A stretch of DNA of 26,354 bases from CAYNJF01 sp964351745 (GTDB lineage: Bacteria > Pseudomonadota > Gammaproteobacteria > Berkiellales > Berkiellaceae): positions 1 through 26,354 of the forward strand of contig CAYGPI010000033.1 in assembly GCA_964351745.1 (NCBI GenBank). Reading direction: 5' to 3'. Under the pieces are notes generated by a model. That model made no database searches, was not told where the DNA came from, and was given only the letters and a program-made list of their open reading frames with translations. Both the position numbers and the translations under genes were made by a program. Positions 8,058 to 15,529 of this stretch are shown here, in pieces (the first letter of the stretch is position 1; every line of letters starts with the position of its first letter).

Positions 8058-9503
8058 ATGCCAACCACAGCGATAAAAGTCAAAAGCCAATACGAGTCTT
8101 TAGAGACTGGAGCTAAACCTAAGAAAAGGTTGTTTGTTCTTGATACCAATGTCTTAATGCATGATCCCAATGCTTTGCTCCATTTCCATGAGCATGACAT
8201 TTATTTACCGATGGTTGTTTTAGAAGAGTTAGATCAAGGGAAAAAGGGATTATCTGACACCGCCCGAAACGTTCGTCAAACCAGCCGATATTTGGATGGA
8301 CTCATTAAAGGTTTGTCTAAAGAGCAAATGGAAGATGGCATTCCTCTTAAGCTGCCAAAGGAAATGTTAACCGAGGATCCGGCTCTCCTTGGCCGATTGT
8401 TTGTTCAAAATAAAGGTGTACCCAACCTTCTCCCTGATACATTACCTGGTAACAAGCCTGATAATTCGATTCTAGCTGCTGCATTATCACTACAGACAAA
8501 AGATCCAAGAGTTCATATCACTTTAGTCACGAAAGATATTAACCTAAGAATTAAAGCTGCGGTCTTAGGCGTTCATGCCGAAGACTATTTTAATGATAAA
8601 TTGCTTGATGATTCAAGCGTCATGCATACAGGTATTACCAAGCTTAAAAATGACTTTTGGGACACACACGGTCAAGCCATGCAGTCCTGGCAAGAGAATG
8701 GCAAAACTTTTTACAAAGTCACTGGCCCTGCGACTCAAGAATGGTTTGCCAATACTTGCATCTTTAGTGATGATAATACTGATTTTGAAGCTATTGTTAG
8801 AAAGAGAGAAAACGATTTTGCCCATATCGAATATTGTCGCGACTTTCGCAAGGCTAAGAATCATACCTGGGGGATCCATGCCCGTAATCAAGAGCAAAAC
8901 TTCGCTTTAAACTTCTTACTTGATCCAAACATTGATTTTGTCACGCTTGTTGGCCCTGCTGGAACAGGTAAAACACTTTTAACCTTAGCTGCCGCATTGA
9001 AACAAACCATTGATGAAGAGCTTTATAAAGAAATCATTGTCACCCGCGTCACCGTGCCAGTTGGTGAAGACATTGGTTTCCTCCCTGGCTCGGAAGAAGA
9101 AAAAATGACGCCATGGATGGGCGCTTTAATGGATAACCTAGAAGTACTAGCTCAATACAAACAAAATGCCCAAGCCAGTGAAATCATCAAATCAAAGATA
9201 CGCATTCGATCTTTGAATTTTATGCGTGGTCGGACTTTTTTAAATAAGCTAGTCATCATCGATGAAGCTCAAAACCTTACCGCCAAGCAAATGCAAACCT
9301 TAGTCACAAGAGCAGGGCCTGGAACAAAAATGATTGTGTTAGGTAATGTGGCGCAAATAGATACGCCTTATTTGACAGAGGCAACTTCTGGTCTAACTTA
9401 TGTGGTACAAAAGTTCAAAAATTGGCAACACAGTGGCCATATAACGCTTTTAAGAGGCGAGCGCTCTAGATTGGCCGATTACGCTATCGCTGCCTTACGT
9501 TAA
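8058..9503 (+). CDS. phoH: PIN-PhoH fusion protein (PhoH2-type RNA helicase/ribonuclease)
   Basis: The protein of 481 residues joins an N-terminal PIN ribonuclease domain (about 24-185) to a C-terminal PhoH ATPase (about 270-481). In the PIN domain the expected acidic residues are present: D29 in VLDTNVLMHD, E56 or E57 in VLEELD, D135 in PDNSIL and D160 in VTKDINLR. The ATPase has Walker A GPAGTGKT at 299-306, Walker B VIIDEAQN around 399-406, the GNVAQID sensor near 429-435 and a terminal RGERSR. Characterised relatives unwind and cleave RNA. The GTG at 8049 lies inside the ribosome binding site, so the start is the ATG at 8058, with AAGGAGG ending 8 bases before it. It stands alone and faces perM. 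Confidence 0.92.
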   Translation: MPTTAIKVKSQYESLETGAKPKKRLFVLDTNVLMHDPNALLHFHEHDIYLPMVVLEELDQGKKGLSDTARNVRQTSRYLDGLIKGLSKEQMEDGIPLKLPKEMLTEDPALLGRLFVQNKGVPNLLPDTLPGNKPDNSILAAALSLQTKDPRVHITLVTKDINLRIKAAVLGVHAEDYFNDKLLDDSSVMHTGITKLKNDFWDTHGQAMQSWQENGKTFYKVTGPATQEWFANTCIFSDDNTDFEAIVRKRENDFAHIEYCRDFRKAKNHTWGIHARNQEQNFALNFLLDPNIDFVTLVGPAGTGKTLLTLAAALKQTIDEELYKEIIVTRVTVPVGEDIGFLPGSEEEKMTPWMGALMDNLEVLAQYKQNAQASEIIKSKIRIRSLNFMRGRTFLNKLVIIDEAQNLTAKQMQTLVTRAGPGTKMIVLGNVAQIDTPYLTEATSGLTYVVQKFKNWQHSGHITLLRGERSRLADYAIAALR

Positions 9504-9506
9504 AAA

Positions 9507-9543
9507 GTAACTCAGGAGTGATGATGGCACTTCGCTCCTGAGT
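9507..9543. terminator. Bidirectional terminator between phoH and perM
   Basis: A perfect 9-bp stem (ACTCAGGAG at 9510-9518 with CTCCTGAGT at 9535-9543) and a 16-base loop lie between two convergent genes. Read on the minus strand it is followed by TACTTTTTA (a good T-run, serving perM); on the plus strand the T-run is weaker (CTTTAATCTTTCTT). Confidence 0.65.
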
Positions 9544-9555
9544 CTTTAATCTTTC

Positions 9556-10632
9556 TTAAGCTTTGACAAATCCATCCGTTTGGATCCCATGGCGTGGCCA
9601 AGCCGTCAAAACAGCCTTCACCAAAGTGGCTAGAGGAATGGCAAAAAAGACACCCCATATGCCCCACATGCCACCAAAAACTAAGATAGCAACAATAATA
9701 GCAACCGGATGCAGGTTAACGGCCTCTGAAAATAGAAGTGGCACTAAGACATTACCATCTAAGATCTGTATGATGAAGTAACTAACACTCACCCAAACAA
9801 ATTCCGCTTCCAACCCCCATTCAAAATAAGCAATTAGCAAAACAGGGATAGTCACTAACATGGCGCCAATGTATGGAACAAAAACTGAGAGTCCAACCAA
9901 GACGGCAAGTAGTAATGCGTAAGGCATTTTTAACCAAATAAAGACGAAATAAGTTGCAACACCAACAATCATAACTTCTGCGAACTTACCTCGAACATAG
10001 TTACCAATTTGTAAATCAACTTCTTCCCAAACTTGCTTTAATATAGGGCGCTTCGTTGGTAAAAAATTAGCACACCAATCTACAATTTTTTCATGATCTT
10101 TTAAGAAAAAGAAAACTAGGAGCGGCACTAAAACCAAATAAATGGCTATAGCAATGAGACCAGGGATAGAGCTAATCGTCGCTGTTAACAGCAATTGTCC
10201 GACAAGACGTGTTTTTGTCGTCATATCGGCCATGACGACATCAACGGTTTCTTTAGAAATATATTCCGGAAAAGACTCCGGCAACAAATATAATTGCAAC
10301 TTGGCTTGCTCTAACATCTCAGGCAAACGATGCACTAGGGCAACCATTTGCTCCCAAGCAATCGGCCAAAGCACCAACAGAGCAACAAAGAATAAACTAA
10401 AGAATCCAATATAAACGAAAAAGACACCTAGTAGTTTAGGTATTTTTCGTTTTGTCAAAGTATTGACCATCCACTGCAAAAGGTAAGCAATAACAATGCT
10501 TGCAATCAATGGAGCGAGGGTTAATCCCCAAGTTAAAATCAGAGTAAAGCCAACTATAAGCAAAATGGCTAGAACCACTGCTTCTGGATCAGAAAAATAC
10601 CTCTGAAACCAGCCTTTAATAATATCAATCAC
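9556..10632 (-). CDS. perM: PerM, AI-2E transporter family membrane protein
   Basis: An inner-membrane protein of the AI-2E/UPF0118 family, of about 358 residues with seven or eight hydrophobic segments. The N-terminus WFQRYFSDPEA followed by paired helices is typical of PerM proteins. Other family marks are the long amphipathic loop between helices 3 and 4 (near residues 85-140) and the conserved VPYIGAMLVTIP and FWVSVSYFIIQ-like segments. The start is taken as GTG at 10632, preceded by GGGG 6 bases upstream and matching relatives; a TTG at 10644 would add four residues. Substrate is not established: relatives include autoinducer-2 exporters and Na+/H+ antiporters. It is divergent from bepA as in E. 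coli, which suggests a shared envelope-maintenance context. Confidence 0.9.
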   Translation of the reverse strand: MIDIIKGWFQRYFSDPEAVVLAILLIVGFTLILTWGLTLAPLIASIVIAYLLQWMVNTLTKRKIPKLLGVFFVYIGFFSLFFVALLVLWPIAWEQMVALVHRLPEMLEQAKLQLYLLPESFPEYISKETVDVVMADMTTKTRLVGQLLLTATISSIPGLIAIAIYLVLVPLLVFFFLKDHEKIVDWCANFLPTKRPILKQVWEEVDLQIGNYVRGKFAEVMIVGVATYFVFIWLKMPYALLLAVLVGLSVFVPYIGAMLVTIPVLLIAYFEWGLEAEFVWVSVSYFIIQILDGNVLVPLLFSEAVNLHPVAIIVAILVFGGMWGIWGVFFAIPLATLVKAVLTAWPRHGIQTDGFVKA

Positions 10633-10647
10633 GTTGAACCCCAATAT

Positions 10648-10677
10648 TTGCCAGTTAATTTGCTTTTAGATTATGCT
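10648..10677 (+). promoter_or_regulatory. Promoter of bepA
   Basis: TTGCCA (10648-10653), an 18-bp spacer and TATGCT (10672-10677) match sigma70 well. Transcription would begin near 10684, downstream of the ATG at 10673, which makes the ATG at 10715 the better start for bepA. Confidence 0.45.
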
Positions 10678-10714
10678 TATCAATACAAACATATTTAAGT
10701 TACTATTTAGAGGT

Positions 10715-12199
10715 ATGAAAATTATAAAGCAACCTAAAGTCGCCTTGCGAAAAAAGACGCCTCCTATTATAAAGCTAATCCGGGTATTAGTGTTAACCTC
10801 TAGTGCGCTGTGGCCAAACATTTCGTCAAGCATCGCAGATTTACCTGACTTAGGAACACCTGCGTCGCTTATTCTTTCAGCGCAAGATGAACAAAAACTA
10901 GCACGCAGTGTATTAGGGGAGTTAAGCCAATCGCTACAGCTTTCTCAAGACTCCGTGCTTAATGATTATCTTCACGCTATAGGCTACCGCATCATTGCGA
11001 CTCATCGCTCTGCACCAAATTCATACACTTTTTTTGCCATTGAAAACGACAGTATTAATGCTTTTGCTGTTCCTGGTGGTGTGATCGGGGTGAACACAGG
11101 TTTAATCTTAGCTGCAAGCTCTGAAAGTGAATTAGCTGGGGTCATGGCTCATGAAGTTGCTCACGTACATCTTAAACACATAGCTCGATTCATTGAGCAT
11201 ATGGGACGCGTTAGAATTTCTAACATTGCAGGCATTATTGCGTCCGTTATTATTGCAACACAAAATCCCGAAGCAGGATCTGGCGCTCTTGCAGCAACCA
11301 TGGCTGGCTCAACACAGTCATTAATCAACTTTACCAGAGATAATGAGAAAGAAGCCGATTTAGTTGGCATCCAATCTCTCGCGGCTGCAGGATTTGACCC
11401 AAGAGGCATGGCTCTTTTTTTTAAAAGACTAAGTCAGAGCACTCGTTATAATGGCTCTGAGATACCAGAATATTTGCGCACTCATCCTCTCACTGAGTCC
11501 AGACTCATGGAAGCTAATCGCCGAGCTGAGACTTATCCTTACAAGCAAGTTGAAGATAGTCTCCAATTCCACCTTGTACAAGCAAGAGTACAAGTCAATC
11601 AATATTCACCTGCCCTTGCAGTAAAAAGATTTGAAGAGCTTCTAAGTAAAAAAACTTACCTAAACTATGAAGGGGCAAAATACGGATACGCTCTAGCCTT
11701 AAGTCACAGTTCAAACCCAAAATCTAAAGCAGTTTTTGAAGAGCTTATTAAGAAAAATCCAAACCAATCCCTTTACCACTTAGATTATGCAGATCTACTT
11801 TGGAAGCAAGGCAACCAGGAATTAGCCGTAGATAAACTTGAGCATGCTTTAAAAAATCATCCTCATAATCATCCGCTCACAAAAGCCTTAGCTGAAAAAT
11901 ATATTGCACTAAACAATAATCCTAAAGCCATACACCTTTTACATAGACAGTCCTTAAAGAGACCCAATGATCCTGGGATCTATCACTTACTATCACAAGC
12001 TTATGCCCAGGACAAAAATCTAGTAACTTCACATCGTATGGAAGCTGAATATCGGTACCACATTGGTGACTTAAGAGGTGCTTTAACCCAGCTTAGAATG
12101 GCCAAGCAATTTACAAGTGACGATGATCGGCAAATTAGAACAATCCAAGCAAGAAGCCATGAAATTGAAAGCATTTTAGCCAGGAGTTCTACTAAATAA
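10715..12199 (+). CDS. bepA: BepA-type periplasmic M48 metalloprotease/chaperone with TPR domain
   Basis: BepA helps assemble or degrade outer-membrane proteins, notably LptD, in the periplasm. From the ATG at 10715 the protein has 494 residues: a signal segment with cleavage probably after SSSIA (residue 41), an M48 domain to about 275, then TPR-like helical repeats to the end. Zinc ligands are visible: HEVAH (H146, E147, H150) and E213 in NEKEAD. The FDPRGM segment and H257 in RTHPLTESR follow, the latter matching the histidine that plugs the zinc in E. coli BepA. An ATG at 10673 would add 14 residues but lies upstream of the predicted transcription start; neither start has a well-spaced ribosome binding site. 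It is divergent from perM. Confidence 0.93.
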   Translation: MKIIKQPKVALRKKTPPIIKLIRVLVLTSSALWPNISSSIADLPDLGTPASLILSAQDEQKLARSVLGELSQSLQLSQDSVLNDYLHAIGYRIIATHRSAPNSYTFFAIENDSINAFAVPGGVIGVNTGLILAASSESELAGVMAHEVAHVHLKHIARFIEHMGRVRISNIAGIIASVIIATQNPEAGSGALAATMAGSTQSLINFTRDNEKEADLVGIQSLAAAGFDPRGMALFFKRLSQSTRYNGSEIPEYLRTHPLTESRLMEANRRAETYPYKQVEDSLQFHLVQARVQVNQYSPALAVKRFEELLSKKTYLNYEGAKYGYALALSHSSNPKSKAVFEELIKKNPNQSLYHLDYADLLWKQGNQELAVDKLEHALKNHPHNHPLTKALAEKYIALNNNPKAIHLLHRQSLKRPNDPGIYHLLSQAYAQDKNLVTSHRMEAEYRYHIGDLRGALTQLRMAKQFTSDDDRQIRTIQARSHEIESILARSSTK

Positions 12200-12204
12200 A
12201 TATT

Positions 12205-12225
12205 TGTGGATAACTGTGTGGATAT
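12205..12225 (-). promoter_or_regulatory. Tandem pair of DnaA boxes
   Basis: Minus-strand TTATCCACA (12205-12213) is a perfect DnaA box, and ATATCCACA (12217-12225) differs by one base; 12 bp separate their starts and both point the same way. This tight pair is the kind seen in DnaA-binding regions, but binding is untested. Confidence 0.45.
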
Positions 12226-12401
12226 TGGTGTTAGTAACGGTCAACAAGCCCTCGCATTATGTCCAGCACTGTATAGAGCACCCCTATCGGAAAAATGATG
12301 TTTACTTAAAAATCAGTGATCTACAGCAAAATTAAAGAGGCTTTTTTTAGCTGTGTCAATAAATTAAACAAGTTAATAAACTATAAAACCTTCTATTTTT
12401 T

Positions 12402-12410
12402 TGTGCATAA
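12402..12410 (-). promoter_or_regulatory. DnaA box
   Basis: Minus-strand TTATGCACA, a full match to the TTATNCACA consensus, lies in the AT-rich stretch about 180 bp from the tandem pair. Confidence 0.35.
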
Positions 12411-12628
12411 AATTTTCAAAGGCATATCATTAAAAAACCAACAATTTATTCAATCTGTGAGATTAAATTAGAAAAGTTGACAAAAAATACTTAAAAGCTC
12501 ATAGTTTTTTCATGATGCATCTATTTTCTATCAAGAAATAAATCTTAAAATAAAAAATTTAATGGCAAGGATCTGCCCAAATAAATTTAAATAAAAATCC
12601 TTCATGTGAACAAGGAAAGAACCACATT

Positions 12629-12979
12629 ATGCTTGAATATAACAAGCTACCGTCCCAATGGCGCGTAGAGTTTAATATCTTAATTAAGAGCTGCAATTCA
12701 ACAAGCTCATGGTTCCCAAAAATCTTAGCTTTACAACAAGATCTTATCAAACATCTGCCAAGTGACTTAGATTCTTTCCGAACTAAAATTGCTTCGTTGT
12801 GTGACGAGATGAGAACGTATGGTCGCGGTCAAAGCCAAACTCTTAAAATATTACAACCCTTTTTAGAAAAGATTCCAACAAGCGCCCAAAATGAAGCTCA
12901 CATAAAAGAGCAGCAAAGGTTAGCTAGAAAAAAGCGGGCTGAAGAGCAAAGACTAGTCGAAGAACAAACACTTATATAA
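12629..12979 (+). CDS. N-terminal part of a Gln/Glu-rich repeat protein ended by an in-frame TAA
   Basis: I do not recognise this protein. Residues 1-90 look like a mixed helical region (aromatic-rich start, LPSDLDSFRTKIASL near 43-57). From residue 94 it becomes a charged, coiled-coil-like segment (KEQQRLARKKRAEEQRLVEEQ). The TAA at 12977-12979 falls in the same reading frame as the second part (12989-13378) and at the position where the six-residue repeat normally has a glutamate codon (GAA to TAA). I therefore read it as one gene broken by a nonsense mutation, about 249 residues if intact. Alternatives are a sequencing error or a truncated but still expressed protein. The ribosome binding site is weak (AAGGA more than 10 bases before the ATG). 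Confidence 0.55.
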   Translation: MLEYNKLPSQWRVEFNILIKSCNSTSSWFPKILALQQDLIKHLPSDLDSFRTKIASLCDEMRTYGRGQSQTLKILQPFLEKIPTSAQNEAHIKEQQRLARKKRAEEQRLVEEQTLI

Positions 12980-13126
12980 GACAAAAGAATGGACGAATCA
13001 CAAACACTGGCCGAAGAACAAAGACTCGCCGACGAACAAACACTGGCCGAAGAACAAAGACTCGCCGACGAACAAAGACTCGCCGAGGAGCAAAGACTTG
13101 CCGAAGAACAAAGATGCTCTGAAGAA
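12947..13126 (+). repeat. In-frame tandem 18-bp repeat, ten units
   Basis: Ten consecutive 18-bp units, each coding a hexapeptide like QRLAEE. The seven from 13001 are well conserved; 13001-13036 and 13037-13072 are a perfect 36-bp duplication. The three upstream units are degenerate and contain the TAA at 12977. Such repeats expand and contract by slippage, and here the unit length keeps the frame. Confidence 0.9.
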
Positions 13127-13378
13127 GCGGGACATTTGCCTTTAGCCGCTAGGGCTAATGCTGTCATCAATCAATTGAACGAAGTAACATACCAAGGTGA
13201 CCCAACCGATGTTGTCATCCAAATGCGGACTAACGCAGATCAAGCACGAAGTCCTGAAGGTTACTACCATTTATATGGCACATCGCCTGATGATTCTGAA
13301 GAAAGTAGTGAAGAGTTTGGCCTTGATACTTCAATCGCTACTATTTGGGGATATTTAGCTCGTCAAGTAGGCTTATAG
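12989..13378 (+). CDS. C-terminal part of the same repeat protein
   Basis: The frame continues directly from the upstream piece, with three codons (GAC AAA AGA) between the TAA and this ATG. The ATG has no ribosome binding site and stands in a repeat position normally coding leucine, so an independent gene is unlikely. Residues 5-46 are seven six-residue repeats of the type QRLAEE or QTLADE; then comes an acidic region (DDSEESSEEFG) and a short C-terminal segment ending IWGYLARQVGL. Glutamine/glutamate heptad-like repeats suggest a coiled coil. Effector-like repeat proteins are common in Legionellales, but nothing here proves secretion. Status: probable pseudogene fragment. Confidence 0.45.
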   Translation: MDESQTLAEEQRLADEQTLAEEQRLADEQRLAEEQRLAEEQRCSEEAGHLPLAARANAVINQLNEVTYQGDPTDVVIQMRTNADQARSPEGYYHLYGTSPDDSEESSEEFGLDTSIATIWGYLARQVGL

Positions 13379-13488
13379 TAAACAATAAATTATTTTATCT
13401 ATGTAACATGATGAATCTTTTGATTTGCAAGATATATTGAAAAGGCATGAAGTTATATTTTCTAAGCTTTAAGCCATATTTGGTCAAC

Positions 13489-13520
13489 AAAAGCCATCTT
13501 CAAGTCAATTTGAAGATGGC
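13489..13520 (-). terminator. Terminator of the Dot/Icm-like gene
   Basis: A perfect 11-bp stem (13493-13503 with 13510-13520, GCCATCTTCAA/TTGAAGATGGC) has a 6-base loop and, on the minus strand, is followed by TTTTGTTG. It lies 8 bases past the stop codon of 13529-14035. Confidence 0.7.
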
Positions 13521-13528
13521 CAATACGA

Positions 13529-14035
13529 CTAGTAGCTATCTGACCAGTGGCCACCACCGCTACCGCCGCCATTACTGCCGCCGTTATTATCGGTATCATC
13601 ATAATATTCATCTTCAGGAAGAGAGCCTGGCCCCAGCTGTGAATTGCCGGATCGATTTGCCCCATTTCCTAGCAAACCACTTTTTCCAGTATTTGCTTTA
13701 CCTTCTTTCTTCTGCTGCTCAACAGCGCTTGCTGAATCTTTAGCCAGAGTTGTGAAGTATGGAATAAACAACAGGCCAACGCCTAGAACCAATAATAAAA
13801 CCGGCGTCGTTAAAGGAACTAGTTTCGGACTTTGGCGATGGTTCATATATTGTGCAATAGCAGCAAAAATTAAAATTGCCCCAACCACATAACAAGCAAA
13901 TAATAAGACTTTCGTGATGATCACAACCGGTGTTTCAAGGGTTCTAGTGATATCATCTAGGTCAGTGGCAAAAGCCGTCATTGGCACCAATAAAAGTGCT
14001 AAGTTTATGTAAATTAATGTAAAATATTTTTTCAT
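13529..14035 (-). CDS. Small inner-membrane protein resembling DotE/DotP(IcmD)/DotV of Dot/Icm type IVB secretion systems
   Basis: A protein of 168 residues. A signal-like N-terminus ends in AFA (cleavage near 23), then two membrane helices lie at about 38-62 and 76-95, joined by a short loop QYMNHRQSPKLVPLTTP (62-78). This two-helix hairpin with a basic QH-type, proline-containing loop and a following TP is the layout of IcmD/DotP and its relatives, in which the loop reads KQHKDNP...PIGTP. After the second helix a hydrophilic tail of about 70 residues is unusual: it is Lys/Gln-rich, then acidic (EDEYYDD), then glycine-rich (GGSNGGGSGGG). The family proteins are 100-190 residues. No other dot/icm gene is in the window, so this may be an orphan paralogue or belong to a dispersed system. 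Homology is judged by eye only. It has its own terminator. Confidence 0.5.
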   Translation of the reverse strand: MKKYFTLIYINLALLLVPMTAFATDLDDITRTLETPVVIITKVLLFACYVVGAILIFAAIAQYMNHRQSPKLVPLTTPVLLLVLGVGLLFIPYFTTLAKDSASAVEQQKKEGKANTGKSGLLGNGANRSGNSQLGPGSLPEDEYYDDTDNNGGSNGGGSGGGHWSDSY

Positions 14036-14162
14036 ATAGCTCTCAAAAAAATCGACTTTAAATATTTTACCATTTAGTCTAGCCTAATTAAAACTGGTAA
14101 ATACACGATAGTGTCATAATATAATTAAAATAGATGTTTTTTAAAGTCTTAGCCAAGATCGA

Positions 14163-14211
14163 CAATCATCATGAAGCATCCCAATCAGCTCAAAAGCCGT
14201 GATGATGATTG
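14163..14211. repeat. Inverted repeat downstream of the helical-repeat gene
   Basis: CAATCATCAT (14163-14172) and ATGATGATTG (14202-14211) are perfect 10-bp inverted copies separated by 29 bases. No T-run follows on either strand, so it is not a classical terminator. A second small inverted repeat (ATCGAG/CTCGAT) follows. Confidence 0.5.
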
Positions 14212-14248
14212 GTTATCGAGCATGTTATGATCCTCGATGGCTCTATCT

Positions 14249-14947
14249 CTAAGGTGATATTGATGCTGCAGTTGAAGTTTTTAAGACTTGTTGTCGCACC
14301 TGACGAATAACATCAGGATGCTGTTGGCATATTGGATCTTTATTAATTCTATGAAAAAAGCTCCAATTAAATTTTAAGGCTCGCACAAAATGCGGAATAG
14401 GATCCATATTTTCTTGAAATAACGCCAGCCATCCCATTAAATACTCAGGGTATCCCCACTCATTATCTGCATCAATCGCTTGTTGCACGCGAGAAATAGC
14501 TTGAGCACTATCACCCATTTGAAAAGCCCAAAGCCCTAAACCTATAAAACAATATGCTGCGTCATAACCAACAGCGGGCTGAGGCGCCACTTGGGCAAGC
14601 TCAATTAATCGTCTAATTTCGTCGTTTGGAGGTGGTTGCCCATCTAATTGAGTATCTTGTGCAATAGAAATGGCTTGGCGCATGAGATGCCACCATTGAT
14701 GCGCTTGCTTATTTTTAAACCGACCGCTTTCAAGCAGTTTCAGCAAATGCGTCAATGCTAATCTTGACTTCCCTTTGCCTGTTAAATGATTGACATAACT
14801 GCAAGCCCCTAAAAATGATCTGTTAAACAGCTTTCTAGCGCCTGGAACAAGTAACAGCTTTGAAAAACCTATCATCGCACTGCGGCCTAAGCGGTAACTT
14901 AGCCTTTTGTTGCTTTGCGAAAGATTTTCCAGCGGCTCTTTTGACAT
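14249..14947 (-). CDS. Unknown cytoplasmic protein, probably TPR-like helical repeat
   Basis: A 232-residue protein that I cannot name. It lacks a signal peptide. The N-terminal 60 residues are basic. From about 65 onward it is almost entirely helical, with TPR-like signatures: the pairs ALTHLLKLLESGRF and GLGLWAFQMGDSAQAISRVQQAIDADNEWGYPEYLMGWLALF (first about 63-76, second about 137-178) show the small/aromatic spacing of TPR helices. The tail has WSFFHRINKDPICQQHPD. It is transcribed alone; the start is set by a TGA immediately upstream in frame. It could be a scaffolding protein; no function is implied by the neighbours. Confidence 0.65.
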   Translation of the reverse strand: MSKEPLENLSQSNKRLSYRLGRSAMIGFSKLLLVPGARKLFNRSFLGACSYVNHLTGKGKSRLALTHLLKLLESGRFKNKQAHQWWHLMRQAISIAQDTQLDGQPPPNDEIRRLIELAQVAPQPAVGYDAAYCFIGLGLWAFQMGDSAQAISRVQQAIDADNEWGYPEYLMGWLALFQENMDPIPHFVRALKFNWSFFHRINKDPICQQHPDVIRQVRQQVLKTSTAASISP

Positions 14948-15101
14948 GATTCATAATCTCTTTGTAACTCTCCTTCTTTCTATCGACAAAGATGATAGTT
15001 TCTCAATAGCTTTGTTTGGGCATCATGCACCATAATTGTGTAGGCACGCCTAATGCTAAACGCTATGCATTCATAGAGTTACAACTTGGATTAAAAATTT
15101 T

Positions 15102-15524
15102 TTACTGGGATTGAACGCTTAATATCTCGATTTCAAAAGATAGCGTCTTGCCTGCTAATGGATGGTTAGCATCAACATGCACTTGCGCTTCATCAATGTC
15201 TGTCACACTAAAACTAATATGGGCATCTTCAGATAACGTAAACGTCATGCCTACTTTTAAATTTTGAATGTCTTTAAAATGATCTCGCGGTAATGTTTTT
15301 TTAAGATTCTCTTGCACCAAACCGTACCCTTGCTCCGGCGGGATTGAAACAGCAAAAGTGTCACCAACTTTCTTTCCAGTGATAGCACTTTCGACAGAGC
15401 TCATCAACTTATTTTCACCGTGCCTATAAGTAAAAGGCTCTTCTTTCGTTGCATCATCCCATACCTTGCCTGTCTCATCGAGAAGTTGAAACGTCATGGT
15501 TACATCATCACCTGGTTTTATCAT
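15102..15524 (-). CDS. FKBP-type peptidyl-prolyl cis-trans isomerase, SlpA/SlyD class
   Basis: Catalyses cis-trans isomerisation of prolyl bonds and acts as a folding helper. The 140-residue protein has the SlyD-class layout: an N-terminal FKBP half, an inserted IF-type domain at about 68-118 (GYGLVQENLKKTLPRDHF through the beta-rich part) and the closing VHVDANHPLAGKTLSFEIEIL. The His/Cys-rich metal-binding tail of SlyD is missing, so it is closer to FkpB/SlpA. It starts 5 bases after the stop codon of the ABC-F gene, and its AAGGA ribosome binding site overlaps the end of that gene; they form an operon. No signal peptide, so cytoplasmic. Confidence 0.93.
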   Translation of the reverse strand: MIKPGDDVTMTFQLLDETGKVWDDATKEEPFTYRHGENKLMSSVESAITGKKVGDTFAVSIPPEQGYGLVQENLKKTLPRDHFKDIQNLKVGMTFTLSEDAHISFSVTDIDEAQVHVDANHPLAGKTLSFEIEILSVQSQ

Positions 15525-15529
15525 ACCGA

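Larger units (their letters stand above)
12200..12628. other. AT-rich intergenic region with a DnaA-box cluster
   Basis: About 430 bases with no credible gene. Two full matches to TTATNCACA on the minus strand (12205-12213, 12402-12410) and two one-mismatch copies (12217-12225, 12605-12613) share one orientation; the first pair are 12 bp apart. The stretch from about 12330 to 12600 is strikingly AT-rich. Confidence 0.5.

Noticed and set aside
10673..10714. Upstream ATG as the bepA start
   Set aside because: The predicted promoter starts transcription at about 10684, after this ATG; no ribosome binding site precedes it.
12200..12628. Confident call of the chromosomal origin
   Set aside because: DnaA boxes are suggestive, but dnaA, dnaN or mnmG are not nearby in the window and GC skew over the genome cannot be judged from here.
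13001..13126. CRISPR-like array
   Set aside because: Units are contiguous 18-bp in-frame tandem copies with no spacers.
12898..13170. Minus-strand open frame coding Ser/Cys/Ala repeats (CSSASL)
   Set aside because: It is the complement of the 18-bp Gln/Glu repeat on the other strand; any repeat of unit length divisible by three opens several frames.
14171..14230. Nineteen-codon plus-strand frame (MKHPNQLKSRDDDWLSSML)
   Set aside because: Protein-like in look but has no ribosome binding site and overlaps an inverted repeat; too short to support.
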